The notes under the pieces were generated by a model that was given only the letters and a program-made list of their open reading frames with translations, was not told the origin of the DNA and did no database searches. Made by a program: the position numbers and the translations under genes. This document shows positions 1 through 12,148 of a stretch of 64,000 nt of DNA, piece after piece (position 1 is the stretch's first letter; every line of letters starts with the position of its first letter). Location of the stretch: assembly GCA_022497145.1 (NCBI GenBank), contig MU385864.1, positions 310,001 to 374,000 on the forward strand. The letters are read 5' to 3'. The DNA comes from Rostrohypoxylon terebratum. Lineage: Eukaryota > Ascomycota > Sordariomycetes > Xylariales > Hypoxylaceae.

Positions 1-2018
1 CGCCCGCCCGCCCACACGAGAGCGACGTGGACCGGGAGCTCGTCCCTCGCCGTGCTAAGGAGCAGGCTCAATGGCCCAGCACGCGATAATGTGAGGCTGA
101 ATTGCGGGTTCGATAGATACGAGGCCGAGGCGGAATTGCCGCCGGCCGTGCGGCGCGTCCAGGATCCCTTTATATCGGCATAGTGGCGTAAGGGAGACGG
201 CGCCGGGGCGATGGTTAGAGGGGAGCGGGAGAAGAAGGATAGCGTGAAGGAGTATTTGGGGAGCGGGAGCTCTTGCGTGGCGACGACAACGGTGTAGGTT
301 ACGCCACGCTTGGATTCGAAAGCGGCGAGGGTCTGAGGGGAGTCGACGAAGTCGCTTCGGTAGATGGGGCGGGTGTTGAGGGAGACGCGCTGGCCGGAGT
401 GGTCGTCGAAGATGTATATGCTCATGAAGCCGAGTTTACTAGACACTTCGGCTAGGGTGGTATTGGGGTTGTGAGAAGCATCATCCTCGAGGTGGAAACT
501 TGAGTGGGTGGTACCGGCGCGATGGTTACGCATGATGTTGAGCTCGTCATCTTGGAAGTGTCGGCTCAACAAAATCCATGTGTTGTCGTCGGTAGAGGCT
601 GTCATAGAGTACTGTGGGTTATGGGCTAGGCAGGACCCGCCTATCATGGTGGCGGCGGGGAGCTGCCAGGTGAAGTGATGGTCCTGGCGTTCTATGAAGA
701 GGCTTGGATTCCAGTTCAAGTAGAGCGACTCGAAGTTCTGTGTCACGTCGTCGAAGCTAATCCAGAAAGACCCGGGTTTCAGCTTGGTAGGGTGCTCGTC
801 TGTTGCTCGCAAGGTTGAAACTTCGGACGATCCGACGCCTTTCCAAACGAGACCATCACACCAAGGGTTTTTGACCAAGAATCTCCTAATCCCATTCGTT
901 TCGGACATGTCAAGCACGGCGTAGTCGTGTTCGCCTGCTAACCCTAGTGTCTCTTCTTCGTCCAGTGAGAGTCGTCCCGTTCCTAGAGTCACCACCACAT
1001 CACCGTAATCATAGGCTTTCTTGACACGCTTCCATGTACGTTCCCAGTCTAGGTCATCACTCTGCAGGAATAGCTGCTGCGGTATCCAGCCCGTCAGAGC
1101 ACATAAATCAGTGCCGGAGTTGCTCCCGGGGAAATCATAACCACCGCGGACCTTGAGATAAGCCTTCTCCATAAGTGCGGGCCAGATGAGCCTTGGGTTC
1201 TGGCGGTCGACTACGTAAAGTGTGCGATCGTTTGCAGACGAAGGGAGCCGGTCGTCGATGACGACCTTGCGAAAGCACCCGTTAATAAACATTCGAAATA
1301 CGTACTTCCCGCTGGCGGAGAGTTTGGGTTGTCCATTTTCGGAGTCGATAGGGAACATGAGAATAGGAAGAATCGACGTAGGTCCCGGTCGCAGGTGACG
1401 CATACAAGCACAGAGACTCGCGACGACTGAACAGTCCGTTGTTATGTCCTGGACTAGGTCGTAGTCGTTATGGGCCTTCATTAAGGAATCATCACCTTGG
1501 TCAGGGGGAGATCCACGGCCTAAAATTTCTAAGGGGCGTTTCCAACCCGCAAAGACAGCTCTTTGACGCGAAGATAGAGAGAATTCTGCCGTGTCGCTAA
1601 ATGGGATCCCATCGAATTCCTTCGGTTCGGGTTCTGATTCCCAGGGTGGAAATATGTTTCCATGAAGCCGAGAGCTTCGTAGGAGGATGGCTTGTTCACT
1701 CTTGGGGATTTGACGCGCTTGGCGTGGTAATTTCAGACGCTTCTCTGCAGCTGCGATACTACTTCCTCCAGGTTGACTTAATCTCTTCAGCTCTTCTGCT
1801 TTCGAGATAAGTGACTGGCACTTTCTTGTAAGCCGCGTCCTTTCCTCCGTGCTGGTTGCTGCATGGGCGGCCTTCATGTACAGTTCTGCAGCTGTTATGG
1901 CGTGGTCAAGGGCAGCCTTGCCATGCGTGGTGGAGATCAGTGCCTCTCGTTCCTAAACATGATTAGCTATGTAAAGGAGTGCTCGAAAGGGATTTCTCAC
2001 CTTCGCTTGAGCCTCCAT
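1..2018 (-). CDS. palB: PalB/Rim13 calpain-like cysteine protease (5' part, truncated at window edge)
   Basis: Calpain-7-like protease of the ambient-pH pathway; in the family it acts with ESCRT-III at endosomal or plasma-membrane sites and cleaves the PacC/Rim101 transcription factor. Exon 1 is 2001-2018 (six codons); an intron at 1953-2000 is followed by one open exon that runs off position 1. About 656 residues are visible; family members are usually 800-900, so the C-terminal beta-sandwich part is missing. Visible: an N-terminal MIT-type helical segment (residues about 5-65), catalytic Cys180 in DCSVVASLCA, the FPGSNSGTDLCALTGWIP block, His348 in GEHDYAVLDM, and Asn368 in VKNPW, so the Cys-His-Asn triad is intact. 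The start is chosen because MEAQAK followed by the MIT helix matches family N-termini. It is divergent from the carrier gene to the right. Identity as PalB is strong. Confidence 0.93.
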
Positions 2019-3955
2019 GGTAAATGTTGATCTCAACTATTGCAGCTGTTGACCTCGCTGGTCTTGCTGGTCTTGTTGGTCTTTGAATTGACACAACCTG
2101 TTGGGCAGATGGAGGGTTAACCGTTAACCTAGCACCTAGTAGACAACCTTAAGCCTTAAGCCTTAAGCACCAGTGGCACGGTTATAATCTCCGCGTTGGC
2201 TGAAAGCTGACAAACGACGAAAACACCATATCCCAGCACCAAAAGAATATTCTTACTATATCATTATATAAATTTCTCGTCCAGTGCTGTGTTCAACGAT
2301 GCATGTCATCTATGTGTCGGGAATATCGTGACATTCTGTAAATGATTGATATAACCCATGAAGATAACCATAACGGTATAACCCACAGTCTCTAAAGCAC
2401 AACTATATAATGCGGGGATAGATATATAAGGGAAGAGAAGAAGGAGAAGAAGGAAGAGGGCGGGAGAAAAAAAAGAGAGAGTGAATGAAAAGGTAATTAA
2501 TATAATATACTAGGTATATTTCTGATATGTTACTTCATTTCTCGATGGTATGTATTTCACTTTTCTTGTGAGACTATTATATACCTAGTAGTATAGGTAC
2601 TATGTATGTAGGCCTACCGCTACCCGACATTAGAAACGTCCGGTTGTCGCTTCGTGACTCGGTCACAGCCCTTCACAATAAGTTGTGCTTTCGGGAGCAT
2701 ATTTGGAGCTGAACTGATTCGGGCTGTTGACAGCTGGGAATTATGTCTGTTAAAGCTGTCCAAACGAAAATGGATATTGATAAGATGAAATATTCCGAGA
2801 TCTTAGCTCCAAACGACGTAACCTTGATTAATAGTAATAGTGCCTTACATAAGAAGTGCATTAACTCGGATTAACAAAGCTCCCTAACTCCTTAGAGTAC
2901 CTACCTATACGTATTAATATAGGTACTTCAATGTTCGTAGCAAGAGAGTTACCAATACAAACCTTGAAGTTTCTAGTAGTAATAGGTACCTAGGACCTAC
3001 TATGGTCCAATAGGTATGAATTAGCACACTGTCAGGTATTGTTTCGGCTGGGGACCCCTGATATGTGTAAGTACCTATGAGGTTCGATTCGACATTTTAT
3101 CATTGAATTAGTATGAGATTTCGTCTCCACAAACTCCACTGGTACCTGACAGTGTGCTAATTCATACCCATCGGACCATAGTAGGTATTAAGGGCAGCCA
3201 CGGTTTGCGGAACCGTGGAAATGGTAGGTGCTTTCTTGCGGCTTTGTCCCGCATTCGATTGTATCATTCGTGCGCATTTTCAAGGTTCTTTAGATGCCGC
3301 GGAGGTGGAACCCAGCTAGTAATCAATGGCCGAGGTTCATCATTCACGAGCACCCTTGGAGCTTTTAAACTCGGCTTAGAATAGTAGGTACTACTACGTA
3401 CATTCACCGGTTTTCGCATCATCGGACTACAACATCAGGGTAGCTTCATTGTTCCTCTCTAGATCTAAATCTTTTCATCTCTCAACATACGAATATCTTC
3501 TTTATCAGTGCAAATGTGTTATACCATCATCTAACTTCCCAGATTGTGTTTCTTACCAAATGTCTCGGTAGCAATTAAAGGTGTCTTAGTGCCTTTTTAC
3601 CCAGAGTACCCAGAGTATCCAGAGTACCTACTACCCAGAGTCCCTGGAGTCCCCAGACGACAGTTTTATCCGCAAATGTGCAGCTTGGGTAGCTGGGAGT
3701 TTTAGTAGTCTAGTTCTTTAAGTCCAGTCTTCCAGTCCTCCAGTCCACCGTCCTACCTTCGATCTCGTTACCTACCCAGGTAAATAATTGTACCCCAACC
3801 ACCCGCCCAATTTATCTAGATACCTAGGTAGATACGGGTGCGTCGTCGATCCATACGTTCACAGAGCACAACTTTCCGATTTCCGAGAGGGACGAATACA
3901 CAAATCCACGCATTTCCTACCCGTAGGAAGCCGTAGGGAACAGTATTCACCTGCC
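2019..3955. other. Intergenic region between divergent palB and carrier genes
   Basis: About 1.9 kb shared upstream of two divergent genes. It holds a triple CCTTAAG tandem (2147-2167), a purine-rich stretch (about 2430-2490), and a strong inverted repeat (2995-3186, listed separately). It also holds many TACCTAGGTA-type palindromes and short repeats of CCAGAGTA type near 3600-3650. No conserved protein frame or RNA gene was seen. Confidence 0.6.
2995..3186. repeat. Inverted-repeat element, MITE-like (44-bp arms)
   Basis: The arms at 2995-3038 and 3143-3186 are reverse complements over 44 bp with only two mismatches, both transitions, and they enclose a 104-bp unique loop. The 192-bp size, long terminal inverted repeats and lack of coding potential fit a small non-autonomous DNA element (MITE) or a foldback element. 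No clear target-site duplication can be seen beside the arms, so the transposon origin is inference. A long stable hairpin is certain from the sequence. Confidence 0.6.
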
Positions 3956-5211
3956 ATGGCTGCACAGTCCAAACCAGCTCCGTTGCCGTCATGGGGTTAT
4001 GCTACAGCTGGTGCCACTGGAGCTGTCTTAGCTAACGCTCTAGTATATCCTCTAGATATGTGAGTCCACCATCTGCTGTGCGCCATGCTTTGCGCCATGC
4101 TTTGCGCCATACTTCGCGAAGCTGTTCTACTCATGAATGCGTGGAATTGTCACTGATCCTTTGTTTGGGTTGATAGCGTAAAAACACGATTACAAGTCCA
4201 AGTCAAACGGAAACCCGGCGAGACGACTGACCATACCGACCCCCATTATGCCTCAACGTGGGATGCTATCACCAAAATTGCAGCTGAAGACGGAATTAAG
4301 GGTTTATACGCAGGCATGAATGGCGCTTTGTTAGGAGTGGCCTCCACCAACTTCGCCTACTTCTATTGGTACACGACCGCGCGAGACCTCTATTTCAAGT
4401 CGCAAAAAGTACCTGCGCCGCCATCTACCGCAGTTGAATTGATGCTTGGAGCTGTTGCGGGTGCGGTGGCCCAATTGTGCACGATCCCCGTTGCCGTTGT
4501 CACGACAAGACAGCAGACGCAGAGCAAAGCGGACAGAAAAGGTCTCATAGATACAGCCCGTGAGGTGATCAACGGCGAGGATGGAGTATTCGGTCTTTGG
4601 AGAGGATTGAAAGCCAGCTTGGTGTTGGTGGTCAACCCGGCTATTACCTATGGCGCGTACGAACGGCTCAAGGGCGTGTTTTTCCCCGGGAAGACTCGTC
4701 TAACTGCGGGAGAAGCTTTCCGTCAGTTCCCCTACTTGTGATACGAAAGAATCAAAAAGAACCAAACTGATTATGACTCCCTAGTTCTTGGCGCCATGTC
4801 GAAGGCATTAGCCACCATTGCCACGCAGCCGCTTATAGTCGCCAAAGTCGGCTTACAATCGAAACCTCCCCCGCAACGCCAGGGCAAGCCATTCAAGGGT
4901 TTCATCGAAGTCATGCAATTTATCGTCCAGCATGAGGGTTTAATGAGCCTCTTCAAAGGCATCGGCCCTCAAATCGTGAAGGGCTTCCTAGTGCAAGGTC
5001 TACTCATGATGACGAAAGAGCGGTAAGTTACCAGCTGTTATATTGAAATTACTTATATTTATTGACATTCCCTTGCAGGATGGAATTCTTGTTTATCCTG
5101 TTATTCAGATACATCCGGAAGCTTCGGTCAGAGCAGCTTGCCAAGGCGGCTGCACTTGCGGCAACCGCTGCTTCTAAGGCCAAGGTCGTTGTCCCTGTCA
5201 CAACTAAGTAA
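3956..5211 (+). CDS. Peroxisomal adenine nucleotide carrier (PMP47/Ant1-type mitochondrial carrier family)
   Basis: Solute carrier of the mitochondrial carrier family, 339 residues, most like fungal peroxisomal PMP47/Ant1, which in the family exchanges ATP for AMP to support fatty-acid activation in peroxisomes. Four exons: 3956-4059, 4177-4721, 4785-5022 and 5079-5211. Three Solcar repeats are visible. Repeat 1 has the PLDIVKTRLQ signature, reconstituted across the first splice junction. Repeats 2 and 3 have the relaxed forms IPVAVVTTRQQ and QPLIVAKVGLQ seen in peroxisomal carriers. The C-terminus is Ala/Lys-rich. An apparent in-frame TGA at 4739 lies inside the 63-nt intron 4722-4784 (donor GTCAGT); its removal restores AFLLGAMSKAL, a conserved join. 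The first ATG (3956) is used because codons upstream run into intergenic repeats. The exact substrate is inferred from family. Confidence 0.88.
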
Positions 5212-5852
5212 CAAGGTTGGTTTGACAGAGGTGTGTTAATACCTAGAGTAAACTCGCGCGCGGGTCATGTCATGGAAGATATCATGTACGAGTCTAGGGA
5301 TAGATGTACGTATACACTAGACAATGGATGCTTCGTTTACATTATCGTATGCACGGGGGGTTAGGAGTCTTGGTAAACATAGGACTGGCACATAACAATA
5401 GTTGATCTTAGAGATGTAGTAAATTTGATTCATGATGTTCACGATCTTGGCGTCAAAATTCGCTTGGTAGTACTACTCGAGGAAGAAAAGCTACTAGGTA
5501 CCTACATAGGTCCTAGGTCCTAGGTACGAAGTAATAGCTTTATTTCGTATTGCCTCCGCTGTAATATGGCAACCTTGGACCCAGCTGGTAGCGACTGTCA
5601 AGAGACAGGGTACATAGGTACATACATATGGCTTAGCCCCTCTTTGCCCCGACAGCACTTTGAACTCTGCTAAGCCCAGGCCTAGCCTAGCACAACTTAG
5701 CAGTTTTTACTGTGGCTTGACCCCTCGCTTATTTTTTTGCCCACAACTGCTAATACCAAACCCACGAAAGGAACTTCTACTTTTCATTCGATAGCATCAA
5801 CCTTCGTCGATTTTCGTGTCTCTCCAAACAACTCGACACAAATTTAGTCGCA
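5212..5852. other. Intergenic region upstream of the eL29 gene
   Basis: It contains clustered CCTAGG/TAGGTACC palindromes at about 5500-5525. A pyrimidine-rich stretch with a poly-T run lies at about 5700-5780, typical of promoters of highly expressed fungal ribosomal-protein genes. No gene was seen. Confidence 0.5.
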
Positions 5853-6274
5853 ATGGCGAGTAAGTTATATGAATCACTTCAAATCGCATGAGAAGGCTAT
5901 TTCTAACTTTCAATTCTAGAATCAAAGAACTCGTCGCAGCATAACCAGTCGCGCAAGGCTCACCGTAATGGGTATGTCAAATTCGAGCCGACAACTATTC
6001 CACGCGAAGCGTCCATCCTGCCTATCGAACCATAGCTGACGAACTGGCGACATGTAGTATCAAGAAGCCCAAGACCAACCGTTACCCATCTCTTAAGGGA
6101 ACCGACCCTAAGTTCCGAAGAAACCACAGACATGCCCTTCACGGCACCATGAAAGCCATTGTACGTTTCCCAGTCGGTTGTAGATCTATGGTTGATCTCT
6201 CGCAACACAAGAATGACGGGCGCTGACTATTTTCGCAGAAGGAGTTCAAGGAGGGCAAGCGGGAGACGGCATGA
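5853..6274 (+). CDS. RPL29: 60S ribosomal protein eL29
   Basis: Small basic protein of the large ribosomal subunit, 65 residues, the usual size for filamentous fungi. Four exons: 5853-5859, 5920-5971, 6058-6160 and 6239-6274; introns are 60, 86 and 78 nt. The first intron splits codon 3, a common layout in fungal ribosomal-protein genes. The spliced protein begins MAKSKNSSQHNQSRKAHRNG and continues with the conserved KKPKTNRYPSLKGTDPKFRR and NHRHALHGTMKA segments. It ends in KEFKEGKRETA. This is the canonical eL29 pattern along its full length, so function and exon structure are both very secure. It shares no transcription unit with its neighbours. Confidence 0.97.
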
Positions 6275-9249
6275 AGTGGTAGACATCAATTCTCGGGACA
6301 CGATATCGCGATTGCGTATTAAGGCAAAATTCGGGGGCATTCAGGCATGATCATGGAGTCAAGGTTATGCATTTGCTGCTTGTATCCAGGCATCAGGCAT
6401 CAGGCACGCTCTTCTACGGTGAAGATGAAGAGGTAACCAAATGAAGTTACGTTCGCCAAATGAGTCTCTCGTGCTCTTCTGTTATGTGCTTCCGACTATC
6501 TCTGGACCACGTGTGATGATCCATTTCAGAAAGGAAAACCAAAACGGCATATGTGTGTACAGCTCTAGGCCATTCCCATGCCTATCTGCTGAAGGATGTT
6601 TCTTCTCGTGCCGAGAGTAACCTGCCCGTCTATTACCAAACACCCATGCTTCGACATGCTCTAAGGCGAGGGTGCATGGAGGCTTGGCAACATTCTTAGT
6701 CATTTTTTTTGGTTCCCCAATCAATCGTAGCTTGACTTTATCATAGATCAAGTCGATAAGTCGATCGCCGTGCTTAGTCACACATGTCACGACATTATTG
6801 ACCTCCCTTGCTGTAGATCTATATGATCTATATTGGGTACGAGAACCTACATCATGCGATTGAAATAGAATTTATTATGTATTAATCAAGATCAATTTCT
6901 GAGATGATGAGTATGTTTAAATATGCTACGTCGTTTCGTTTGCTGCAAAGGAAAAAATCAAAGGGCCACGAATCGCGAGACGTGACTTGTCTCAAGACTA
7001 CCATTCCTTATATATAAAGGATGATACTACAATGAGAACTTGAAATAACAGCGACATGTATCACTTGTTTGAACGTTGGTACTTAATACTTCCTTGGATG
7101 TATCGGATGTATCTACATAGTACTATTATCTCTAACTCTCGGTTCGGAATACCTTACTCCCAGCCACTCTCGATGGAGAGAAATTGGGACACGGACGTCA
7201 AATGTTCCTGATGTGACTTGCGCGAGTTTGCTGCAGCTCTATACCTTATGTACGTACATATGTACTTCCAAGTTCGCACTTGAAATGTTCCCGCTTCTCA
7301 GGTCTTGAATGGACGAGTGTGGATGATCAATACCCCAGTAGACGTTTAGGGTGTTTCGAGTTATTCTAGCTGTTCTGGCCATTCTGCCATTCTAGCCTCA
7401 CTAACCCAAAATCGAGGTACCTGTACGAGACAGAAATAGCTCCTTTCAGGAGGTAGGTTCCGAGCGCCCGCCCCCTAAAAGACTCGTCACAACTTGCCAA
7501 TGACCTGTCTCCCTTTCTGCCCTTTCCAAGTACCCACGTTGTACTGTACTATTGTACTACAACTGTCGCAACATTTAGATTGAACCTTAGCGCTGAGCCA
7601 TCCAGATGCATACAAGCCGTTGCTTCCATCTGCCTCAAGGCTCAGAATGCTCAGAATGCGTGCGACTAATAATTGGAACCTGGAAGGTTGTGAAATTCTA
7701 AATTCGAGGTACCTGAGCAGGAAAATTATTAGAGGTACCTACCCCGCGAAAATCCTACGTAAAAGTGACCAAAAGTGACGAGGCCCCAGAGCTACGTAAA
7801 AGTATTGCCTGTCCATTTTTTTTTTTTTTAAAAAAAAAAGCCCTGGAGGTTACAGCGCGCTCGGCTCATCCTTACATGCACCCAAAAGTTTCCTCTGCAG
7901 TCGCTACCTACGTCGCTACAGCCTTTGTGTCCAGGCAGCCCAGGCAGCCAGGGTCCTTCCGAAAGAGTTTACCGTTTCCACAGTCCAGGCTTTGTACCCG
8001 AGTCCTTTTTTTGCTCCATCCAGTCAAGTTTCTAAGGCTTCGTTTTTTCCTCTTCTCCTTCTCTTCCCCTTAACATCCTCCTCAACAGCAGCTCGAGGGT
8101 TATCCTGCCGCTGGTTCCTTTCTTTTTGGCCTTGGAGTATAAGTTGATCTGAGTGTTATTGTTGGTAAGTTTGCTTTTGGTTTTCCCCCTATTCCATATT
8201 CCCATCTTTCGTATCTCCGTCGCATTCATTTTTTTTGCGGCTTGAGTCCTTCGACATAACAACGGCCATTCACAGCAATTCCATGACAATCGCCCCCATT
8301 TGAAGATGGTCAGACTTGATCGATACCTTCTTCCCGTTTGCCATCTTGTTAGGACAATACTTACTCACATACGATAACCACATTTCGACATATCTTGCCC
8401 TACAAATCATATCATAGCATTCAACTCTTTCTTCCATGTGCCTCCTTCACCCCTAATTATTATGGAGGCTTAAAAAGAGTTTCGACCAACAGTTCAATTC
8501 ATACTGACTCATATCCTCTTCGCAGTCACCTATCTAATATTCTGCATTACCAATAATCACTTCTTCCCAACTGCCTCCTTTCAAAGACTCCTTTGAGGTC
8601 AGCAGGCTACTGCAGGAGTTCTCGAGAGAAAGAAAAGGTATTCTGCCGTCGTTCTCTACCAGAGAGTTGAACTCGAGCCTTGCAAGTCAATCATAATACG
8701 ATATTACGATTACAGAAAGCTGGTGCAATACGCTTTCTTTTGAATTTATTCGTTAACAACCTCCACCTGCCTCCCCCAACGGTATATTAGCTCCAAAAAG
8801 GACCACACTTTGACCACCCACTAATCCTTGAATTGCTTCGCCATACCATAGGCAGCGCTAGCATCTACACCATTACTACTGAAGACCATATCACGACATT
8901 ATAGCTACAACAGTCCATAGCAGCGGCTCCTAGGAACGTATCGCAACGTAGTGCTGTTTCTGTTGGATAACGACATTGATCATCTATCAAGGTTTTACCA
9001 TCTCGAGATCTAGTGTCGAAATCGCATGTCACGGACCCTTTACCGCCCCTCGTACTTTTTCGAAGACTTTCTAGCTGTTTTATCTGCACAGCCCCGCGAC
9101 AAAACGATTGTTTTACTATTTGCATCCCCCCCCCAGATCGGCTTTCAATAGTTCAAACAATCGCGGAAATCACAATACGGTAGTTGAAAAAAGTTTTCAT
9201 AGTGCATTGATACCTGGAAGATTCGGAAGTTCAGGAAGACACTTTCAAT
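6275..9249. other. Long intergenic region and probable 5' leader of VTS1
   Basis: Nearly 3 kb without a supported gene. 6482-6790 has an open stretch on the minus strand with no ATG start and no recognisable motif, so it is not called. A perfect T14/A10 run lies at 7816-7839. From about 7990 to 9240 the plus strand is pyrimidine-rich (CTTC/TCTT runs at about 8038-8080). It has a candidate splice donor GGTAAGT near 8163 and a possible acceptor TTCGCAG near 8520, consistent with a long, perhaps spliced, VTS1 5' UTR. This last point is inference. Confidence 0.45.
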
Positions 9250-11186
9250 ATGAACCGTAACAGCACTCCGGAGGCCTCGACCGCCTCGTCGCTACGCCCG
9301 CCTTCTTCGCGAACAGTTGGAACCAACAATCATCACCTTCGCGCCTCTGCCGACATGGCCGCTCTTGCCGGACCTGCGACGTCAAATCGCATCCGTCCCT
9401 CTTCGGATTTCTACGGCCAGCAAGGACAGGGTCAAGGGGTTGCCGATTCTGACCCGCAGGACAAGGTGACCCAGCAGTGGATCGCCGACATTGACCAATA
9501 TGAGACGACGTTGGAAGAGATGGCTGCCGCAACCTTGGACCAAGACTTCAAGGACGAGCTCAGTGCTATAGAACAGTGGTTTCGAGTATTGTCCGAAGCC
9601 GAGCGGACTGCTGCTTTGTATGCTCTACTTCAGCAGACTACTCAGGTCCAGATCCGTTTCTTTATCCAGGTTCTTCAGCAAATGGGAAAGAACCATCCCA
9701 TGTCTGGTGTACTATCGCCAGCTAATTTCGATAAGGGTATGTTCATCGGTACTACTTAATACGTGTACAGCAACTAATAAGAGCCATTGCCCGTAGATCC
9801 GATGTCGAACCGATTGAGCGATGCCATGAACAAATTGAATGTAGGATCGGCTAGGAACTCTCTTTCCCAGCCGCAAGCGTCGGCTAAGAGACACTCGGGG
9901 CTTGACCCGTCGACCATCAATGCTATGTTCCCTGATGCCGCGGCTGCCATTGCCACCGAGAAGGCCAAGTTCACTCAGCAAACCGGAAACCAACCTCCCT
10001 CAAACCGCAATAGCACGGCCGTCGACGCGCGAAACCCCTTGGCTGCTCCTTCTATTTCTGGGCCGTCCGAAGGACTGGACCCTAATGCACAGAACCCAGC
10101 ATCGCCCTGGGGTAACGACCAAAATGCTTCGCGACCTAAATCATCTTCAGGCCAGGCTCCGATGGGCCAATTTGTTCAACCACCCCCTTCGGCTGGCCTA
10201 AGATCGCCTCGCACCCAACTAGGTGGCAACAATAGCATCCAGAATACTACGCTCAATGCTCCAGACAAATCTGCTCCTGATCTACCCCTGCTTTCGCCCT
10301 ACACTGCCGGAAGCGGGAACTGGGCTTCTATGGTGAACACGCCAATGGTTGCATCTTTTAATGGTGGCAACGGTACCCCCAACCAGGCCGACATGGTTGC
10401 CAATGCCACTGCGATGAAGCTCGCAGCCTTGTCTACCGTGAACAACCGATTTGCCCTCGACGATGTGCGTAAGTATCGGAGAGCCCGGTCCAACGATGCT
10501 CCTGGTCAAGGCCAGAACACCCTTTCGGCTGGACCTCAGGCACCAAACATCCCTGGCGCGAATATTGTCATGGTAAACGAGCACGGCCAGGTACTCAGCA
10601 GAGACCAAATGCTTGCACTGCAAAACCACTCGGCCATGGGTGGATTTGCAGCCCACCGCTCTCGTCCAAACTCCCCCGGTATAGCAATGCAGGCAGGGTT
10701 TGGTCAGATACCTTTCGCATCCCCGCAGAACAACGGTTTCTTGAGTGCCTACGACGGTACGCAGAATCCACTACTAAACAACGGGCTTGGCGCAATCAAC
10801 ATGGGTCAGCTTGGCGTAGGTGTTCCCGAGGGTTACTTGTCCGACCATTCGGATATGGTCCGTGGTCGTTCCCCGCGTGGAAGACGTGGTACGTCAAAGC
10901 CTCCGGAGGATCCAACTGATCCGACTCTTCTCCAAGATATCCCGGCCTGGTTACGAAGCCTTAGGTTGCACAAGTACACGGACAATCTTAAGGACATGAA
11001 ATGGACGGAGCTTATTGAGCTTGACGACAAAGCTCTAGAGGAGCGTGGTGTCAACGCCCTTGGAGCACGTAGGAAGATGTTGAAGGTATTTGACCAGGTC
11101 AAAGGTAATTGTACCCAGCCCGACATCATTTTGAGGCAATTGCTAACATACATACAGAAGCCAAGGCAGACGGCAAGCTGGGCTAG
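9250..11186 (+). CDS. VTS1: Vts1/Smaug-type SAM-domain RNA-binding protein
   Basis: Post-transcriptional regulator. Vts1/Smaug proteins bind stem-loops with a CNGG(N) loop through their SAM domain and promote deadenylation and decay of the mRNA. 607 residues from three exons: 9250-9736, 9797-11104 and 11158-11186; introns are 60 and 53 nt. Residues about 70-160 form the conserved N-terminal Vts1 homology helices (around [19 protein letters not shown]). A long Asn/Pro/Ser-rich low-complexity middle follows. The SAM domain occupies about 543-604 ([20 protein letters not shown] and [15 protein letters not shown]). The last exon encodes only the tail EAKADGKLG. The start ATG is preceded by a very long pyrimidine-rich leader, suggesting translational control. 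Family assignment is strong. Confidence 0.93.
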
Positions 11187-12148
11187 CCACTGCAACCTAA
11201 TAACGAATAGTAGCCCGTTGCCATTCCTCTGACAACAGTTTGGAACTCGATAAAGTAGGGTGCATGGGTTTTCATGGGTTGTTCTGAGAGTCCTCGCTAT
11301 CTAACAGACTACTCGGCAATGGAGTTTCCTTGACTGGGTAATTAGTGATCTAGTCCATATGGAAAGTCAGGAAAGACTTTACTTTCTCATCCAGAAATGG
11401 AGGATTTGGAAAGGTCATGAACCCAACTTGAAATAAGTCAAATGATATCAGCGGGTAGATGAGGTGGCTAATGGTATGTAAGGGATACGTGTATACAGAT
11501 TCTCGAACGTGATATTTCCATAAAAATCAAGCAATAGTCATGAAGCTGTTAGCGACGTAATAACCAGATCCTTCATATATATTCATTTGGCAGACCAACT
11601 ACAGCATACTACGCGAGATATTGGCTTTGAAGTGTAAGCTGGCCGCCTTGGCAACCAGTCTCTTTATGATTATATATCTGGTAGCTGCATGAATTTGTGG
11701 ATACATCAAAATTTTCATTTAACAGTAATTGCCACTTAGATGTATAAACGTATAAATCCAATCCAAACTCACTTTTGTAGACTTTTGTAAACTCGAACTT
11801 AGACATTTGTCGTCCTTTAATCTTCTTGAATTTAAACGATTTACCTATTTGTTTTTCTCTTGAGGGTGTTAATCAATTGCGATCACTCAAAAAGAACCTG
11901 TGCTATTATAATCTGCACGTCTATTGATCCGGAATGCCCACGATCAAACTCGCATCGCTCATATCTAGTGATTGGGGCTAGGCCTGGGTGCGACAGTTGA
12001 GCTGGAGATATAAGATACGGTGCTCACGGTGCTCACAGTGCTGAGATTCTAAAAATTGATATAGGATCTTGCTACGAAGATATTATCTACCAAGGGTAAT
12101 AATTATTGATCATAAAGAGTGAAAAGGTTGACCATCAACTCTTTCATC
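11187..12148. other. Intergenic region between VTS1 and TFC4
   Basis: AT-rich DNA holding the VTS1 3' end and the TFC4 promoter. No conserved frame, RNA gene or repeat was recognised. Confidence 0.5.

Noticed and set aside
4739..4741. In-frame TGA in the peroxisomal carrier, suggesting a pseudogene
   Set aside because: It falls in a 63-nt intron (4722-4784) with GTCAGT donor, CTGAT-like branch and TAG acceptor. Removal restores the conserved AFLLGAMSKAL join and the frame.
6482..6790. 102-codon minus-strand open frame
   Set aside because: It begins with a non-ATG codon, has no motif, hydrophobic segment or codon bias, and lies in an intergenic region.
9787..11232. Long VTS1 frame read through to 11232 as the gene end
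   Set aside because: The conserved Vts1 C-terminus requires splicing 11105-11157 and ends at 11186. The readthrough tail is not conserved.
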